Below, piece after piece: positions 1 to 8,162 of a stretch of DNA of 64,000 nt. Position 1 is the first letter of the stretch; the number at the start of each line of letters is the position of its first letter. Where the stretch lies: assembly GCA_022710975.1 (NCBI GenBank), contig JAKLGA010000006.1:62001-126000 (forward strand), written 5' to 3'. The notes beneath the pieces are model-generated. The model made no database searches, was not told the DNA's origin, and saw nothing but the letters and a program-made list of their open reading frames with translations. This stretch comes from Myxococcota bacterium (GTDB taxonomy: Bacteria > Myxococcota > B64-G9). Made by a program: the position numbers and the translations under genes.

Positions 1-2
1 AG

Positions 3-356
3 CTGGCCTGGCAGCTGCTCTGGGTCCAGACCGGCGATCCGCAGGCGGCCAAGCTGCTGTTCGAGCAGGGCATCGTCCAGCCGCGCCAGCAGCTCATCCA
101 GGCCGTGCTCGGCAGCAAGCGCGCGGTGAGCTACGACGTGGGCGTCACCCTGAGGGAGCTGGGGGACGTGCAGGCCTGGCAGCTGCTGGGGGCGGCCGAG
201 GGGCGCTTGCAGGAGTTGTACTTCCAGCGGGGGGACGAGGTCTGGCTGGTGACCGGCTCGGGCCCGCAGAGCGGGGAGGCCGGCGGCCGGATGAGCATCC
301 AGGATCTGCTGGGCCGGGCCGACAGCTTGCCCTTCTGGCCCGCCTCCGTGGAATGA
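3..356 (+). CDS. C-terminal fragment of unrecognised protein
   Basis: An open frame enters from the left edge and ends at TGA 354-356, giving the last 117 residues of a longer protein. The visible part is Leu/Gln-rich and probably alpha-helical at first (LAWQLLWVQTGDPQAAKLLF), then has a Gly-rich strand-like stretch (YFQRGDEVWLVTGSGP). I do not recognise a family; it may be a DUF4388-like or other regulatory tail, but no diagnostic motif is present. It precedes the rplC promoter and is probably a separate transcription unit. The start lies outside the window. Confidence 0.6.
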   Translation: MAWQLLWVQTGDPQAAKLLFEQGIVQPRQQLIQAVLGSKRAVSYDVGVTLRELGDVQAWQLLGAAEGRLQELYFQRGDEVWLVTGSGPQSGEAGGRMSIQDLLGRADSLPFWPASVE

Positions 357-370
357 ACTTCATTTTTTTC

Positions 371-398
371 TTGCATCCCCTGGTTCGGTGGCTATAAT
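371..398 (+). promoter_or_regulatory. Sigma-70-type promoter of rplC
   Basis: TTGCAT (371-376) and a perfect TATAAT (393-398) are separated by 16 nt, in a locally AT-richer stretch right after the upstream stop codon. Transcription would start near 405, leaving a leader of about 75 nt before rplC. An AAGGAG ribosome-binding site sits at 466-471. Confidence 0.75.
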
Positions 399-478
399 TC
401 AGCGCTCTCGAAATCCGGCAGGGCGCCGGATCGAGGTTCGGAAGGGCGCGAATACGCGGACTGCGAAGGAGTTTTGCG

Positions 479-1135
479 ATGTCCAGGGCGATTCTGGGAC
501 GTAAGGTCGGCATGACCCAGATCTTCGACGAGGCGGGCCAGGTGATTCCCGTCACGGTCGTGCAGGCGGGTCCCTGCGTGGTGGTCCAGAAGCGGACCGC
601 GGCCAAGCACCGCTACACGGCGCTGCAGATCGGCTTCGACGAGATCGCGGGCCGCAAGCTGACCAAGCCCGTGCGGGGCGTGTTCGAGCGGCTGGAGCTC
701 AAGCCCCAGCGCTTCCTGCGCGAGGTGCGCATGAGCGCGGAGGAGGTCGAGGCCTACAAGGTGGGCGACACCATCAAGGTCTCCATCTTCGCCGCCGGCG
801 AGTACGTCGACGTGGAGGGCATGACCAAGGGCAAGGGCTTCCAGGGCGTGGTGAAGCGCTTCCACTTCCGGGGCGCGAACCAGACCCACGGCACCCACGA
901 GTACCGTCGCCACGGCGGCGCCATCGGCTGCCGCGAGGATCCCGGCCACATCTTCAAGGGCCGCGGGATGCCCGGCCACATGGGCCACACGCGCGTCACC
1001 ACCCCGAACCTCAAGGTGGTGAAGGTGGACGCGGATCAGAACCTGCTGCTGATCCACGGCGCCGTGCCCGGCTCCAAGGGCGCGCTCCTGTTCGTGCACA
1101 AGGCCGTCAAGCACATGGCCAAGCAGGGCCTGTGA
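479..1135 (+). CDS. rplC: 50S ribosomal protein L3
   Basis: Ribosomal protein L3, which binds 23S rRNA near its 3' end and helps nucleate assembly of the large subunit. The 218-residue product shows the family signatures: N-terminal GRKVGMTQIFDEAG, central GFQGVVKRFHFRGANQTHGT, then GGAIGCREDPGHIFKGRGMPGHMG-type loop residues and C-terminal NLLLIHGAVPGSKG. Length is normal. In E. coli the GQNQTPG part of this loop carries the Gln methylated by PrmB; here the aligned position is Cys (GCREDPG). The start is fixed by AAGGAG at 466-471, 7 nt before ATG. Neither rpsJ upstream nor rplD downstream is present, so this rplC stands outside the usual S10 operon order; it could be the sole copy moved out or a second copy. 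Confidence 0.96.
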   Translation: MSRAILGRKVGMTQIFDEAGQVIPVTVVQAGPCVVVQKRTAAKHRYTALQIGFDEIAGRKLTKPVRGVFERLELKPQRFLREVRMSAEEVEAYKVGDTIKVSIFAAGEYVDVEGMTKGKGFQGVVKRFHFRGANQTHGTHEYRRHGGAIGCREDPGHIFKGRGMPGHMGHTRVTTPNLKVVKVDADQNLLLIHGAVPGSKGALLFVHKAVKHMAKQGL

Positions 1136-1334
1136 GCCACCTCACACCCTGAGCCCTCCGGCCGCTTCCGGGCCTCCGCTCCCGCTCCTCCCGCCCTGGT
1201 AATCAGATGTGGTCCAGAGTGGGAATCATCAATTAAAGAAATTGCTTGCCTTGCCTCCGGAGGCTGTCATATATCCGGTTGCAACCATGGCTTGCTACCG
1301 TTCCTCCAAACAGCGCAGCGGAGATTCCAAGACC

Positions 1335-2084
1335 ATGCGTAATCGACGAAGCCTGCTCGCATTTGTGTGGGTCCTGGGCCTTGTCGCCGCCTTCCCCGCC
1401 GCAGCCCGGGAAGGCGAGCCCGAGGTCGTGGTCGCCAACCGCATGTTCGACATGGGGGGGAAGTTCGAGGTGGCCTTCTCCCCGCTCACGGTCTCCGTGT
1501 TCGACAAGTACACGCGCCACTTCGGCCTCGATCTCGGCCTGGTGTACTACTTCCACGACACCATCGGCATCGAGATCGAGGGCGGCTACAACTACGTGGC
1601 CGGCTGGCGGGTGCTGCTGACCGACATCGTCGCCAAGAGCGCCCTGCAGGCCCCGGTGGAGAAGCTGCCGCTGACGGATCTGAAGTACATGCAGGGCTAC
1701 GCCCAGGGCGGGCTGATCTTCAGCCCGCTGTACGGCAAGCTCAACCTGTCCTCGGAGCTGGCCTTCGGCATCAACCTGTACTTCGTGGCCGGCGGCGGGG
1801 TGGGCTTCTACAAGTACCCGCTGCGCGGGATCGGCACGGGCGGACATCTCGAGAACCAGCTCTACGCGAGCGACATGAGCATCAAGGGCATGTTCTACTT
1901 CGGCGGCGGCGTGCGGCTGCACGCGCTGGACTGGTTCAGCCTCAGGCTGGAGGTGCGCGATCAGTGCGCGCCGGACAGCTACGTCGCGGACAAGAAGACG
2001 GTCAGCAACGCCATCGAGCCGGTCACCATCGAGGACTTCGTGCACATCGTCTCCTTCCGCCTGGTGACCAGCTTCGCCTTCTAG
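1335..2084 (+). CDS. gltA: Outer-membrane beta-barrel protein, GltA-like
   Basis: Predicted outer-membrane barrel of 249 residues. ATG 1335 is chosen over more upstream codons because it begins a clean Sec signal (MRNRRSLLAFVWVLGLVAAFPAAA) and has GGAG at 1320-1323. The mature part alternates amphipathic strands with Gly/aromatic residues and ends in Phe (VTSFAF), as outer-membrane barrels do. It belongs to the small barrel type common in myxobacteria. It is first of eight collinear genes whose types match gltA-H of the Myxococcus gliding complex, where GltA, GltB and GltH are barrels. The symbol rests mainly on that gene order. The preceding 199 nt (1136-1334) are AT-richer, contain the palindrome GGTTGCAACC at 1277-1286 and probably hold the promoter, although no convincing -35/-10 pair was found. 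Confidence 0.75.
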   Translation: MRNRRSLLAFVWVLGLVAAFPAAAREGEPEVVVANRMFDMGGKFEVAFSPLTVSVFDKYTRHFGLDLGLVYYFHDTIGIEIEGGYNYVAGWRVLLTDIVAKSALQAPVEKLPLTDLKYMQGYAQGGLIFSPLYGKLNLSSELAFGINLYFVAGGGVGFYKYPLRGIGTGGHLENQLYASDMSIKGMFYFGGGVRLHALDWFSLRLEVRDQCAPDSYVADKKTVSNAIEPVTIEDFVHIVSFRLVTSFAF

Positions 2085-2104
2085 GCGGGTCACGGAGAGA
2101 CACC

Positions 2105-2848
2105 ATGAAGACGCGAATCCTGATGACCCTGGTCGCCGCCGCGCTGCTGGCCCCGCCCGCCGCCCTGGCCCAGAGCCCGAACGAGCGGGTGCACGTGCTG
2201 CAGAAGCGGGACTACTCGGTCAAGAACAAGATCGAGGTGACGCTGCTCGGCGGCCTGTCGCTCGGCGACGTGTTCACCCAGAACTACTCCCTCGGGCTGG
2301 GGATCGACTACCACCTGAACGAGGCCTTCGCCCTGGAGGCCTCCTGGTTCACCTCCGGCTTCCCCGCCGGCGCGACGAACGACAGCGCCCGCTTCGGCAT
2401 GACCTACACCGACGCGGTCAGCGAGCTGGAGGGCACCGACCTCAGCCCGCTGGCGGCCGATCTCTCCATGATGAGCAACTGCGCCAGCCTGAACGTCCAG
2501 TTCAGCCCGATCTACGGCAAGTTCTCGCTGTTCAACGCCACGATCGGGCACGCGGACTTCTTCCTGACCGCCGGCGGCGGCGTGGCCTGGACCGAGTACC
2601 GCGACAGCAGCGATCAGTGGCAGGACACCGGCACCTACTTCGTGGGCAACTTCGGGCTGGGCTTCCGCATCTTCATCGCGCGCTGGTTCGCGGTGCGGCT
2701 GGATCTGCGCGACTTCGCCTTCTCGGCGCGCGTCGACCAGGGCGCCAACGGCGTGTCCACCAAGATCCGCAACAACCTCTTCTTCATGCTCGGACTGAGC
2801 TTCCTCTTCGGCGGCGAGGAACCGGTCGAGATCTGGAGCCCGTACTGA
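2105..2848 (+). CDS. gltB: Outer-membrane beta-barrel protein, GltB-like
   Basis: Second barrel of the pair, 247 residues, 20 nt after the first gene and probably co-transcribed. Signal peptide MKTRILMTLVAAALLAPPAALAQ; GGAGAG at 2094-2099 precedes the ATG by 5 nt. The mature protein has the same style as its neighbour: alternating strands, Gly-rich turns (FLTAGGGVAWTEY), and a barrel-like body with a few residues (EEPVEIWSPY) past the last strand. In Myxococcus, GltA and GltB form an outer-membrane subcomplex with periplasmic GltC; here the same three types occur in the same order. The specific identity is inferred from synteny. Confidence 0.72.
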   Translation: MKTRILMTLVAAALLAPPAALAQSPNERVHVLQKRDYSVKNKIEVTLLGGLSLGDVFTQNYSLGLGIDYHLNEAFALEASWFTSGFPAGATNDSARFGMTYTDAVSELEGTDLSPLAADLSMMSNCASLNVQFSPIYGKFSLFNATIGHADFFLTAGGGVAWTEYRDSSDQWQDTGTYFVGNFGLGFRIFIARWFAVRLDLRDFAFSARVDQGANGVSTKIRNNLFFMLGLSFLFGGEEPVEIWSPY

Positions 2849-2879
2849 GCGGCGCGCCGCGACAGAGAGGATGACGACC

Positions 2880-4475
2880 ATGCGAAAGCTCATCGCGCTC
2901 TTCGGCCTGCTGCTCGCGCTCGGCCCGGCGGCCGCGCAGGCCCAGGCCAACCCGAACATGATCAACGACGCGGTGGACGCCTACAACCGGAACGACCTGG
3001 GCCGCGCGGCGCTGCTGTTCTACGAGGCCAAGATGACCGACACGGCCGCGGCCAACCGGGCCAAGGCCGAGTACTACCTGGGGCACTCGCTGTTCAAGCT
3101 GGGCATGTACCAGTCGGCGCTGGCCTTCTACAACGCCGTGTTCGTGGCCGGCCCGGCCCACCCGTACTACCTGAAGGGCGCCGAGGGGCTGATCAACGTG
3201 GCCCAGGCGCTGAGGGACGACACGCTCATCCCGTCGCAGATCAACAAGTACTACAACAGCCAGGGCTTCGCGGCCATGGACCCCATGGCGCTCAGCCGCA
3301 TCAACTACTACGTGGGGCTGCTGCTCTACCGCCAGGACAAGCTGGACCTCGCCATGGCCTACCTGGGCGCGGTGGACCCGAAGAGCCCGGTGTACGCCAA
3401 GGCGCTCTTCCTGCTGGCCATCATCCACACCAAGCTGGGCGTGCGCTTCGCCCAGGGCCGCGACGAGGCCCGCAGCCAGGCCGAGTACGACACGGCCATC
3501 AAGCTGTTCGAGCAGATCCTCGACCTGTCGGGCCGCGAGGCCGCCCGCGCCCGCCAGGCGCTGGCCACCTACGACGACATCCAGCGCATCTGGCAGCTGT
3601 GCACGCTCAACCTGGCCCGGGCCTTCTACGGCAAGGGCGACTACGCCAAGGCCACCGTGTACTACGCGCGCATCCCGCGCTTCAGCCGGGACTGGGCGGA
3701 CGCCCTGTTCGAGATCGGCTGGGGCTTCTACATGCGCCAGGAGTTCGGCAAGGCCCTGGGCGCGCTGCACACCCTGCACTCGCCCTACTTCGGCGATCTC
3801 TTCCACCCCGAGTCGTGGATTCTCCGCGGCACCATCTACTTCCAGGCCTGCCTGTACGACGAGGCCAAGGTGGCCCTCAAGCACTTCGAGGACAACTACG
3901 TCACCCACCTGCCGCTGCTCAAGCAGCTGACCGAGGGCGCGCTGCCGCCCGAGGCCTACGCCTCGCTGCTGCTGAAGGACCAGCTCGCGGCCGACGACCC
4001 CATGGCCAAGGTGCCGGCCTTCATCCGCGCCTCGATCCTGGACAACCCGCGCGTGGAGAACTTCCGCTACTTCCTGCGCAGCCTCGAGGCCGAGGCCAAG
4101 GCCATCGAGAACGCCGACGAGTGGAAGGGCACCCGGCTGCAGCAGGAGCTCGCGGGCGTCGTGTCCGTGCAGCGCACCCTGCTGGAGAAGACCGCCGGCG
4201 GGTTCGTGAAGGCCAACCTGATGCAGACCTACCAGACCATCTTCGGCTACGTCACCCAGGCCAAGATGGTCGGCCTGGAGATCACCTCGCGCGAGCGCCT
4301 GCTGGCCAAGGCCAACCTGCCGCAGGCGGCCGAGGAGCGCGGCAAGCTGGCCCCGCGGCCCAAGACCCCGGACGAGACCTACAACTACTGGCCCTTCCGG
4401 CAGGAGTACTGGGAGGACGAACTGGGCTTCTACGAATACACCGTGCGGCTCGCCTGCCCGAAAGAGCTCGAGTGA
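2880..4475 (+). CDS. gltC: Periplasmic TPR protein, GltC-like
   Basis: A 531-residue exported helical-repeat protein. ATG 2880 is preferred to ATG 2871 because GAGAGG (2865-2870) abuts 2871 but is 9 nt from 2880, and 2880 starts a standard signal peptide (MRKLIALFGLLLALGPAAAQAQA). The body is built of tetratricopeptide-like helical pairs, for example EYYLGHSLFKLGMYQSALAF and ARAFYGKGDYAKATVYYARI, in two blocks at roughly residues 30-200 and 235-330, followed by a less regular C-terminal helical region. It sits after the two barrels, as gltC does in Myxococcus, where the protein links the barrels in the periplasm. Its TGA is in TGATG with a possible upstream ATG of the next gene. Confidence 0.75.
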   Translation: MRKLIALFGLLLALGPAAAQAQANPNMINDAVDAYNRNDLGRAALLFYEAKMTDTAAANRAKAEYYLGHSLFKLGMYQSALAFYNAVFVAGPAHPYYLKGAEGLINVAQALRDDTLIPSQINKYYNSQGFAAMDPMALSRINYYVGLLLYRQDKLDLAMAYLGAVDPKSPVYAKALFLLAIIHTKLGVRFAQGRDEARSQAEYDTAIKLFEQILDLSGREAARARQALATYDDIQRIWQLCTLNLARAFYGKGDYAKATVYYARIPRFSRDWADALFEIGWGFYMRQEFGKALGALHTLHSPYFGDLFHPESWILRGTIYFQACLYDEAKVALKHFEDNYVTHLPLLKQLTEGALPPEAYASLLLKDQLAADDPMAKVPAFIRASILDNPRVENFRYFLRSLEAEAKAIENADEWKGTRLQQELAGVVSVQRTLLEKTAGGFVKANLMQTYQTIFGYVTQAKMVGLEITSRERLLAKANLPQAAEERGKLAPRPKTPDETYNYWPFRQEYWEDELGFYEYTVRLACPKELE

Positions 4476-4501
4476 TGGCGCGGGCCACGGGAGGACTCAG
4501 A

Positions 4502-7500
4502 ATGGACCGCCTGGGCATGAAGGTGTGGGTGCTGACGCTGGCCGCGCTGTGGACGCTGGGCGGCCTCCCGCCGCCGGCCGCGGCCGGAGACGGTGACGCG
4601 GCGACGCTCGTGGCGCAGGCCAAGAAGAAGAAGAAGGCCAAGGGCAAGAAGCCCAAGGACGACAAGAAGAAGAAGCCCAGCGAGGTGCCGGAGTTCGAGA
4701 AGAAGAAGCCGGACAAGGAGGCCCCTCCCGAGGAGGAGCTGTCCACGGGGCCGGCCAAGATCAAGCTGCCCATGATGGAGGAGAAGAAGGGCGAGAAGGT
4801 CACCCTCGAGGAGCAGCTCCTCGACAAGGAGATCGCCCAGCTCAAGGAGATCATCGCCGACCCTGCCTCCGAGGGGCCGTCCAAGGCGGACCTCCTGTTC
4901 CGCCTGGCCGAGCGCTACTACGAGAAGGCGCGGGCCATCTACTACACGGAGATGCAGGACTACGACAAGGCCATCCAGGAGTGGCTGAAGGACAAGGAGG
5001 CCGGCAAGGACCGGCCCGAGCCCAAGATCGACAGCCGCAAGAGCAAGGTCTACACCGAGCAGGCCATGCAGGTTTACGGCGTGATTCTCAATAAGTACAA
5101 GGACTACATGCGGCGTGACGAGGTGCTGTTCACCATCGGCTACAACCGCTACGAGTCCGGCAACAAGGCCGAGGGCGTGAAGATGTACTGGGAGCTCATC
5201 AAGAGCTACCCGGAGAGCCGCTTCGTGCCGGACGCCTACCTGGCCATGGGCGAGCACTACTTCAACTCGAACGACGTGTTCAACGCCAAGAAGGCCTACG
5301 AGAAGGCCGCCTCCGCCAAGGACAACGAGAAGGTCTACACCTTCGCGGTCTACAAGCTGGCCTGGTGCGACTACAACCTGGGCGAGTACGAGAAGGGCAT
5401 CGAGAAGTTCAAGCAGGTGGTGGAGCTGTCCATCCGCGAGGCGCAGAAGGGCGAGGCGGGCGACAAGAACAAGATCCTGCTGCAGAAGGAAGCGCTCCAG
5501 GACATGGTGCTGGCCTACTCGCAGATCGACGCCCTGGAGGCCGCCGAGGAGTACTACCTGTCCCAGGTCGGCAAGCAGGGCGCGCTCGAGTACATGCGGA
5601 AGCTCGCCCGCACCTACGAGAAGCAGGGCAAGGCCGAGATGACGGTCAAGAGCTTCCGGCGCCTGCTGGACGAGTACCCGACCGATCCGGAGTGCCCGAG
5701 CTTCCACAACTCCATCGTGCAGGCCTACCGCAAGCTGAACGACCGGACCAAGGTGACCCGCGAGATCAACCGGCTGATCGATCAGTACAAGCCGGGCACG
5801 ACCTGGGCCGAGGTCAACAAGGACAACAAGATGGCCATCAAGCGGGCCAACTCGCTGGTCGAGGAGAGCCTGCGCGACCTGGTGACCTCCTACCACAAGG
5901 AGGCCCAGGAGACGAAGAGCTGGGACACCTACAACCTGACCCGCGGCATCTACGCCAAGTACCTCGACACCTTCCCGGACAGCGAGTACGCCTACAAGCT
6001 GCGCTGGTACTACGCCGACATCCTGTACAAGATGGGCGACTTCTACGGCGCCGGCGGGCAGTACACCAAGCTGGTCGAGGTCAACCCGAAGGGCGACTAC
6101 GTGCAGGAGTCCGCCTACAACAGCGTGCTGTGCTGGGAAAAGTGCATGCTGATGCGGGACAACGACAAGGCCGACTGCCGCGAGTGGCAGCCCAAGAAGG
6201 GCGGCAAGGTCGGGCCGGAGGAGTCCAAGGCCATCCAGAAGCAGAACGTGCGCTTCATCGTCGAGGGCAAGGTGGCCAAGGCCGAGCTGGAGCGCAAGGA
6301 GATCCCGTTCTTCGAGCAGAAGTTCCTCGACGCCGCCGACAAGTACGCCCAGCTCGCGCCGGGCCACGACATGTACATCCCCATCCGCTTCAAGTGCGCC
6401 TTCATCTTCTACACGTACCGGCACTTCGACGAGATGGCCAAGCGCTTCGGCGAGATCATCGAGCGCTACCCGGACAACGAGAACGCGCTCAAGGCCGTGC
6501 GCCTGTCGCTGAACAGCCTGTACATGAAGTCGACCCTGTCCGACACCGAGGCCGAGCGCAACAAGGCCTGGACCGACGTCAACCACTGGGCCAAGACCTT
6601 CGCCGCCAACAAGGTGCTGATGAGCAGCCCGACGGCCCGCAAGGAGAAGTTCGAGGTCGAGATCCAGAGCCTGATCGAGGAGTCGGGCTACAACGTGGTG
6701 CTGGCGCTGCGGCAGACCGACGCGCTCAAGGCCGCCTCGGGCTTCGACCAGTTCGTCAAGGACTACCCCAAGTCGAAGTACGCCCACCGCGCGCTGTACG
6801 CGGCCATGGTCATCTACGACGAGGCCAACCAGCTCGATCTGGCCATCGGCGCCGGCAAGAAGCTGCTCAAGGCCTACCCGGACAGCGACCGCATCAACCC
6901 GACCATCGGCTTCCTGGCCGCCTTCCACGATCGCGTGGCCGACTTCTCCCAGTCCGCCTTCTTCAACGAGATGTACTTCAAGAAGTGGCTGGAGCAGGAG
7001 GGCAAGCAGGACGAGGACGAGGGCGGCAAGAAGGCCAAGGCGAAGCGCAAGCCCGCCAGGAAACCCGCGCCCAAGGGCAAGGTGAAGGACGAGGACAAGG
7101 TCGAGGAGATCCTGATCACCGACAAGGAGGCCGCGGACGCGCTGTACAACGCGGGCCTGCTGCGCGAGAGCACCGGCGACTTCGGCAAGGCCATCGGGAA
7201 CTACGTCAAGTACCTGAAGTTCTTCCCGGACGCCAAGGACACCCAGGACATCTACTTCAAGGTGGGCGAGATCTACGAGCGCCAGGGCAAGACCCGCGAG
7301 TCCGACCGCGTGTTCGAGGCCTACCCCAAGAAGTACGGCGATCGCTCCAGCCCGGGCCGCAACCTGGCCGTGGTGTACAAGCGCGCCCGCTTCCTGCGGG
7401 AGCTGGGCAACGCCAAGGACGCGGACAAGCTGCTCGACCAGATCCTCGAGGCCTACAACAAGCTCGAGGAGAAGGACCGCACCCCTGAGGCGCGCATGGC

Positions 7501-8125
7501 CGTCGCCTACGCGCGCTTCCTCCAGGTGGACCGCGAGTACACCGAGTACGTCGATCTCAAGCTGGTGCTGCCGGCCTCGGTGCTGAAGAAGAACCTGTTC
7601 AAGAAGATCGAGACCCGCCCCAAGCTCTCCAAGAAGTACGAGGAGATCGTCGGCTACGCCGATCCGGACTGGACCGTGGCCTCGCTGGTGCGGGTGGGCG
7701 AGCTGAACCAGAACCTGGCCGACTCCATGCTGGAGGCGCCGGTGCCCGGCGGGCTGACCCCCGAGCAGGCCGACATCTACGTCGAGGAGCTGCAGAAGCA
7801 GGCCCTGCCGCTCGAAGAGACGGCCATCATGTTCTACCGCAAGGCCATCGAGGTCTCGAACGCCAAGGGCATCTACAACTCCTGGACGCTGATGGCCCAG
7901 GACAAGCTGCGCAAGTACGAGCCGGCCCGCTTCCCGGCGCCGTACGAGGCGGGCTTCGTGTCGACCGAGTTCTTCTACGACCTGGGGCAGCAGCTCGACA
8001 AGCTCGAGGTGCCCGAGGCTCCCCCCGAGCCGGAGCCCGCGCCCGCTCCGGCGGGGCCGGGGGCTGCGCCGGCGGGTGACACGGCCCCGGGCGAGGACGC
8101 CCCGGCCGAGAAGCCGGCGGCGTGA
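4502..8125 (+). CDS. gltD: Large TPR protein, GltD/AgmU-like
   Basis: A 1207-residue helical-repeat protein, close in size to Myxococcus AgmU (GltD). ATG 4502 is chosen because GGGAGG (4489-4494) lies 7 nt upstream and a signal-like segment follows (MKVWVLTLAALWTLGGLPPPAAA); ATG 4475, overlapping the previous stop, lacks a good site. A Lys-rich stretch (about residues 40-70) and an acidic/Lys region precede many TPR units such as EALQDMVLAYSQIDALEAAEEYY and AMVIYDEANQLDLAIGAGKKLL. A second Lys-rich linker lies near 7015-7110, and the tail is Pro/Ala-rich. AgmU is a gliding-complex component found in the periplasm and cytoplasm; the signal here favours export. Neighbouring order supports the assignment. 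Confidence 0.75.
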   Translation: MDRLGMKVWVLTLAALWTLGGLPPPAAAGDGDAATLVAQAKKKKKAKGKKPKDDKKKKPSEVPEFEKKKPDKEAPPEEELSTGPAKIKLPMMEEKKGEKVTLEEQLLDKEIAQLKEIIADPASEGPSKADLLFRLAERYYEKARAIYYTEMQDYDKAIQEWLKDKEAGKDRPEPKIDSRKSKVYTEQAMQVYGVILNKYKDYMRRDEVLFTIGYNRYESGNKAEGVKMYWELIKSYPESRFVPDAYLAMGEHYFNSNDVFNAKKAYEKAASAKDNEKVYTFAVYKLAWCDYNLGEYEKGIEKFKQVVELSIREAQKGEAGDKNKILLQKEALQDMVLAYSQIDALEAAEEYYLSQVGKQGALEYMRKLARTYEKQGKAEMTVKSFRRLLDEYPTDPECPSFHNSIVQAYRKLNDRTKVTREINRLIDQYKPGTTWAEVNKDNKMAIKRANSLVEESLRDLVTSYHKEAQETKSWDTYNLTRGIYAKYLDTFPDSEYAYKLRWYYADILYKMGDFYGAGGQYTKLVEVNPKGDYVQESAYNSVLCWEKCMLMRDNDKADCREWQPKKGGKVGPEESKAIQKQNVRFIVEGKVAKAELERKEIPFFEQKFLDAADKYAQLAPGHDMYIPIRFKCAFIFYTYRHFDEMAKRFGEIIERYPDNENALKAVRLSLNSLYMKSTLSDTEAERNKAWTDVNHWAKTFAANKVLMSSPTARKEKFEVEIQSLIEESGYNVVLALRQTDALKAASGFDQFVKDYPKSKYAHRALYAAMVIYDEANQLDLAIGAGKKLLKAYPDSDRINPTIGFLAAFHDRVADFSQSAFFNEMYFKKWLEQEGKQDEDEGGKKAKAKRKPARKPAPKGKVKDEDKVEEILITDKEAADALYNAGLLRESTGDFGKAIGNYVKYLKFFPDAKDTQDIYFKVGEIYERQGKTRESDRVFEAYPKKYGDRSSPGRNLAVVYKRARFLRELGNAKDADKLLDQILEAYNKLEEKDRTPEARMAVAYARFLQVDREYTEYVDLKLVLPASVLKKNLFKKIETRPKLSKKYEEIVGYADPDWTVASLVRVGELNQNLADSMLEAPVPGGLTPEQADIYVEELQKQALPLEETAIMFYRKAIEVSNAKGIYNSWTLMAQDKLRKYEPARFPAPYEAGFVSTEFFYDLGQQLDKLEVPEAPPEPEPAPAPAGPGAAPAGDTAPGEDAPAEKPAA

Positions 8126-8162
8126 CGTGGGACGTCGGATGGGCAAGCGAGGGACGCAAACC

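Noticed and set aside
1136-1200. Intrinsic terminator after rplC
   Set aside because: Only a 4-bp CCGG/CCGG stem and no T-tract could be drawn.
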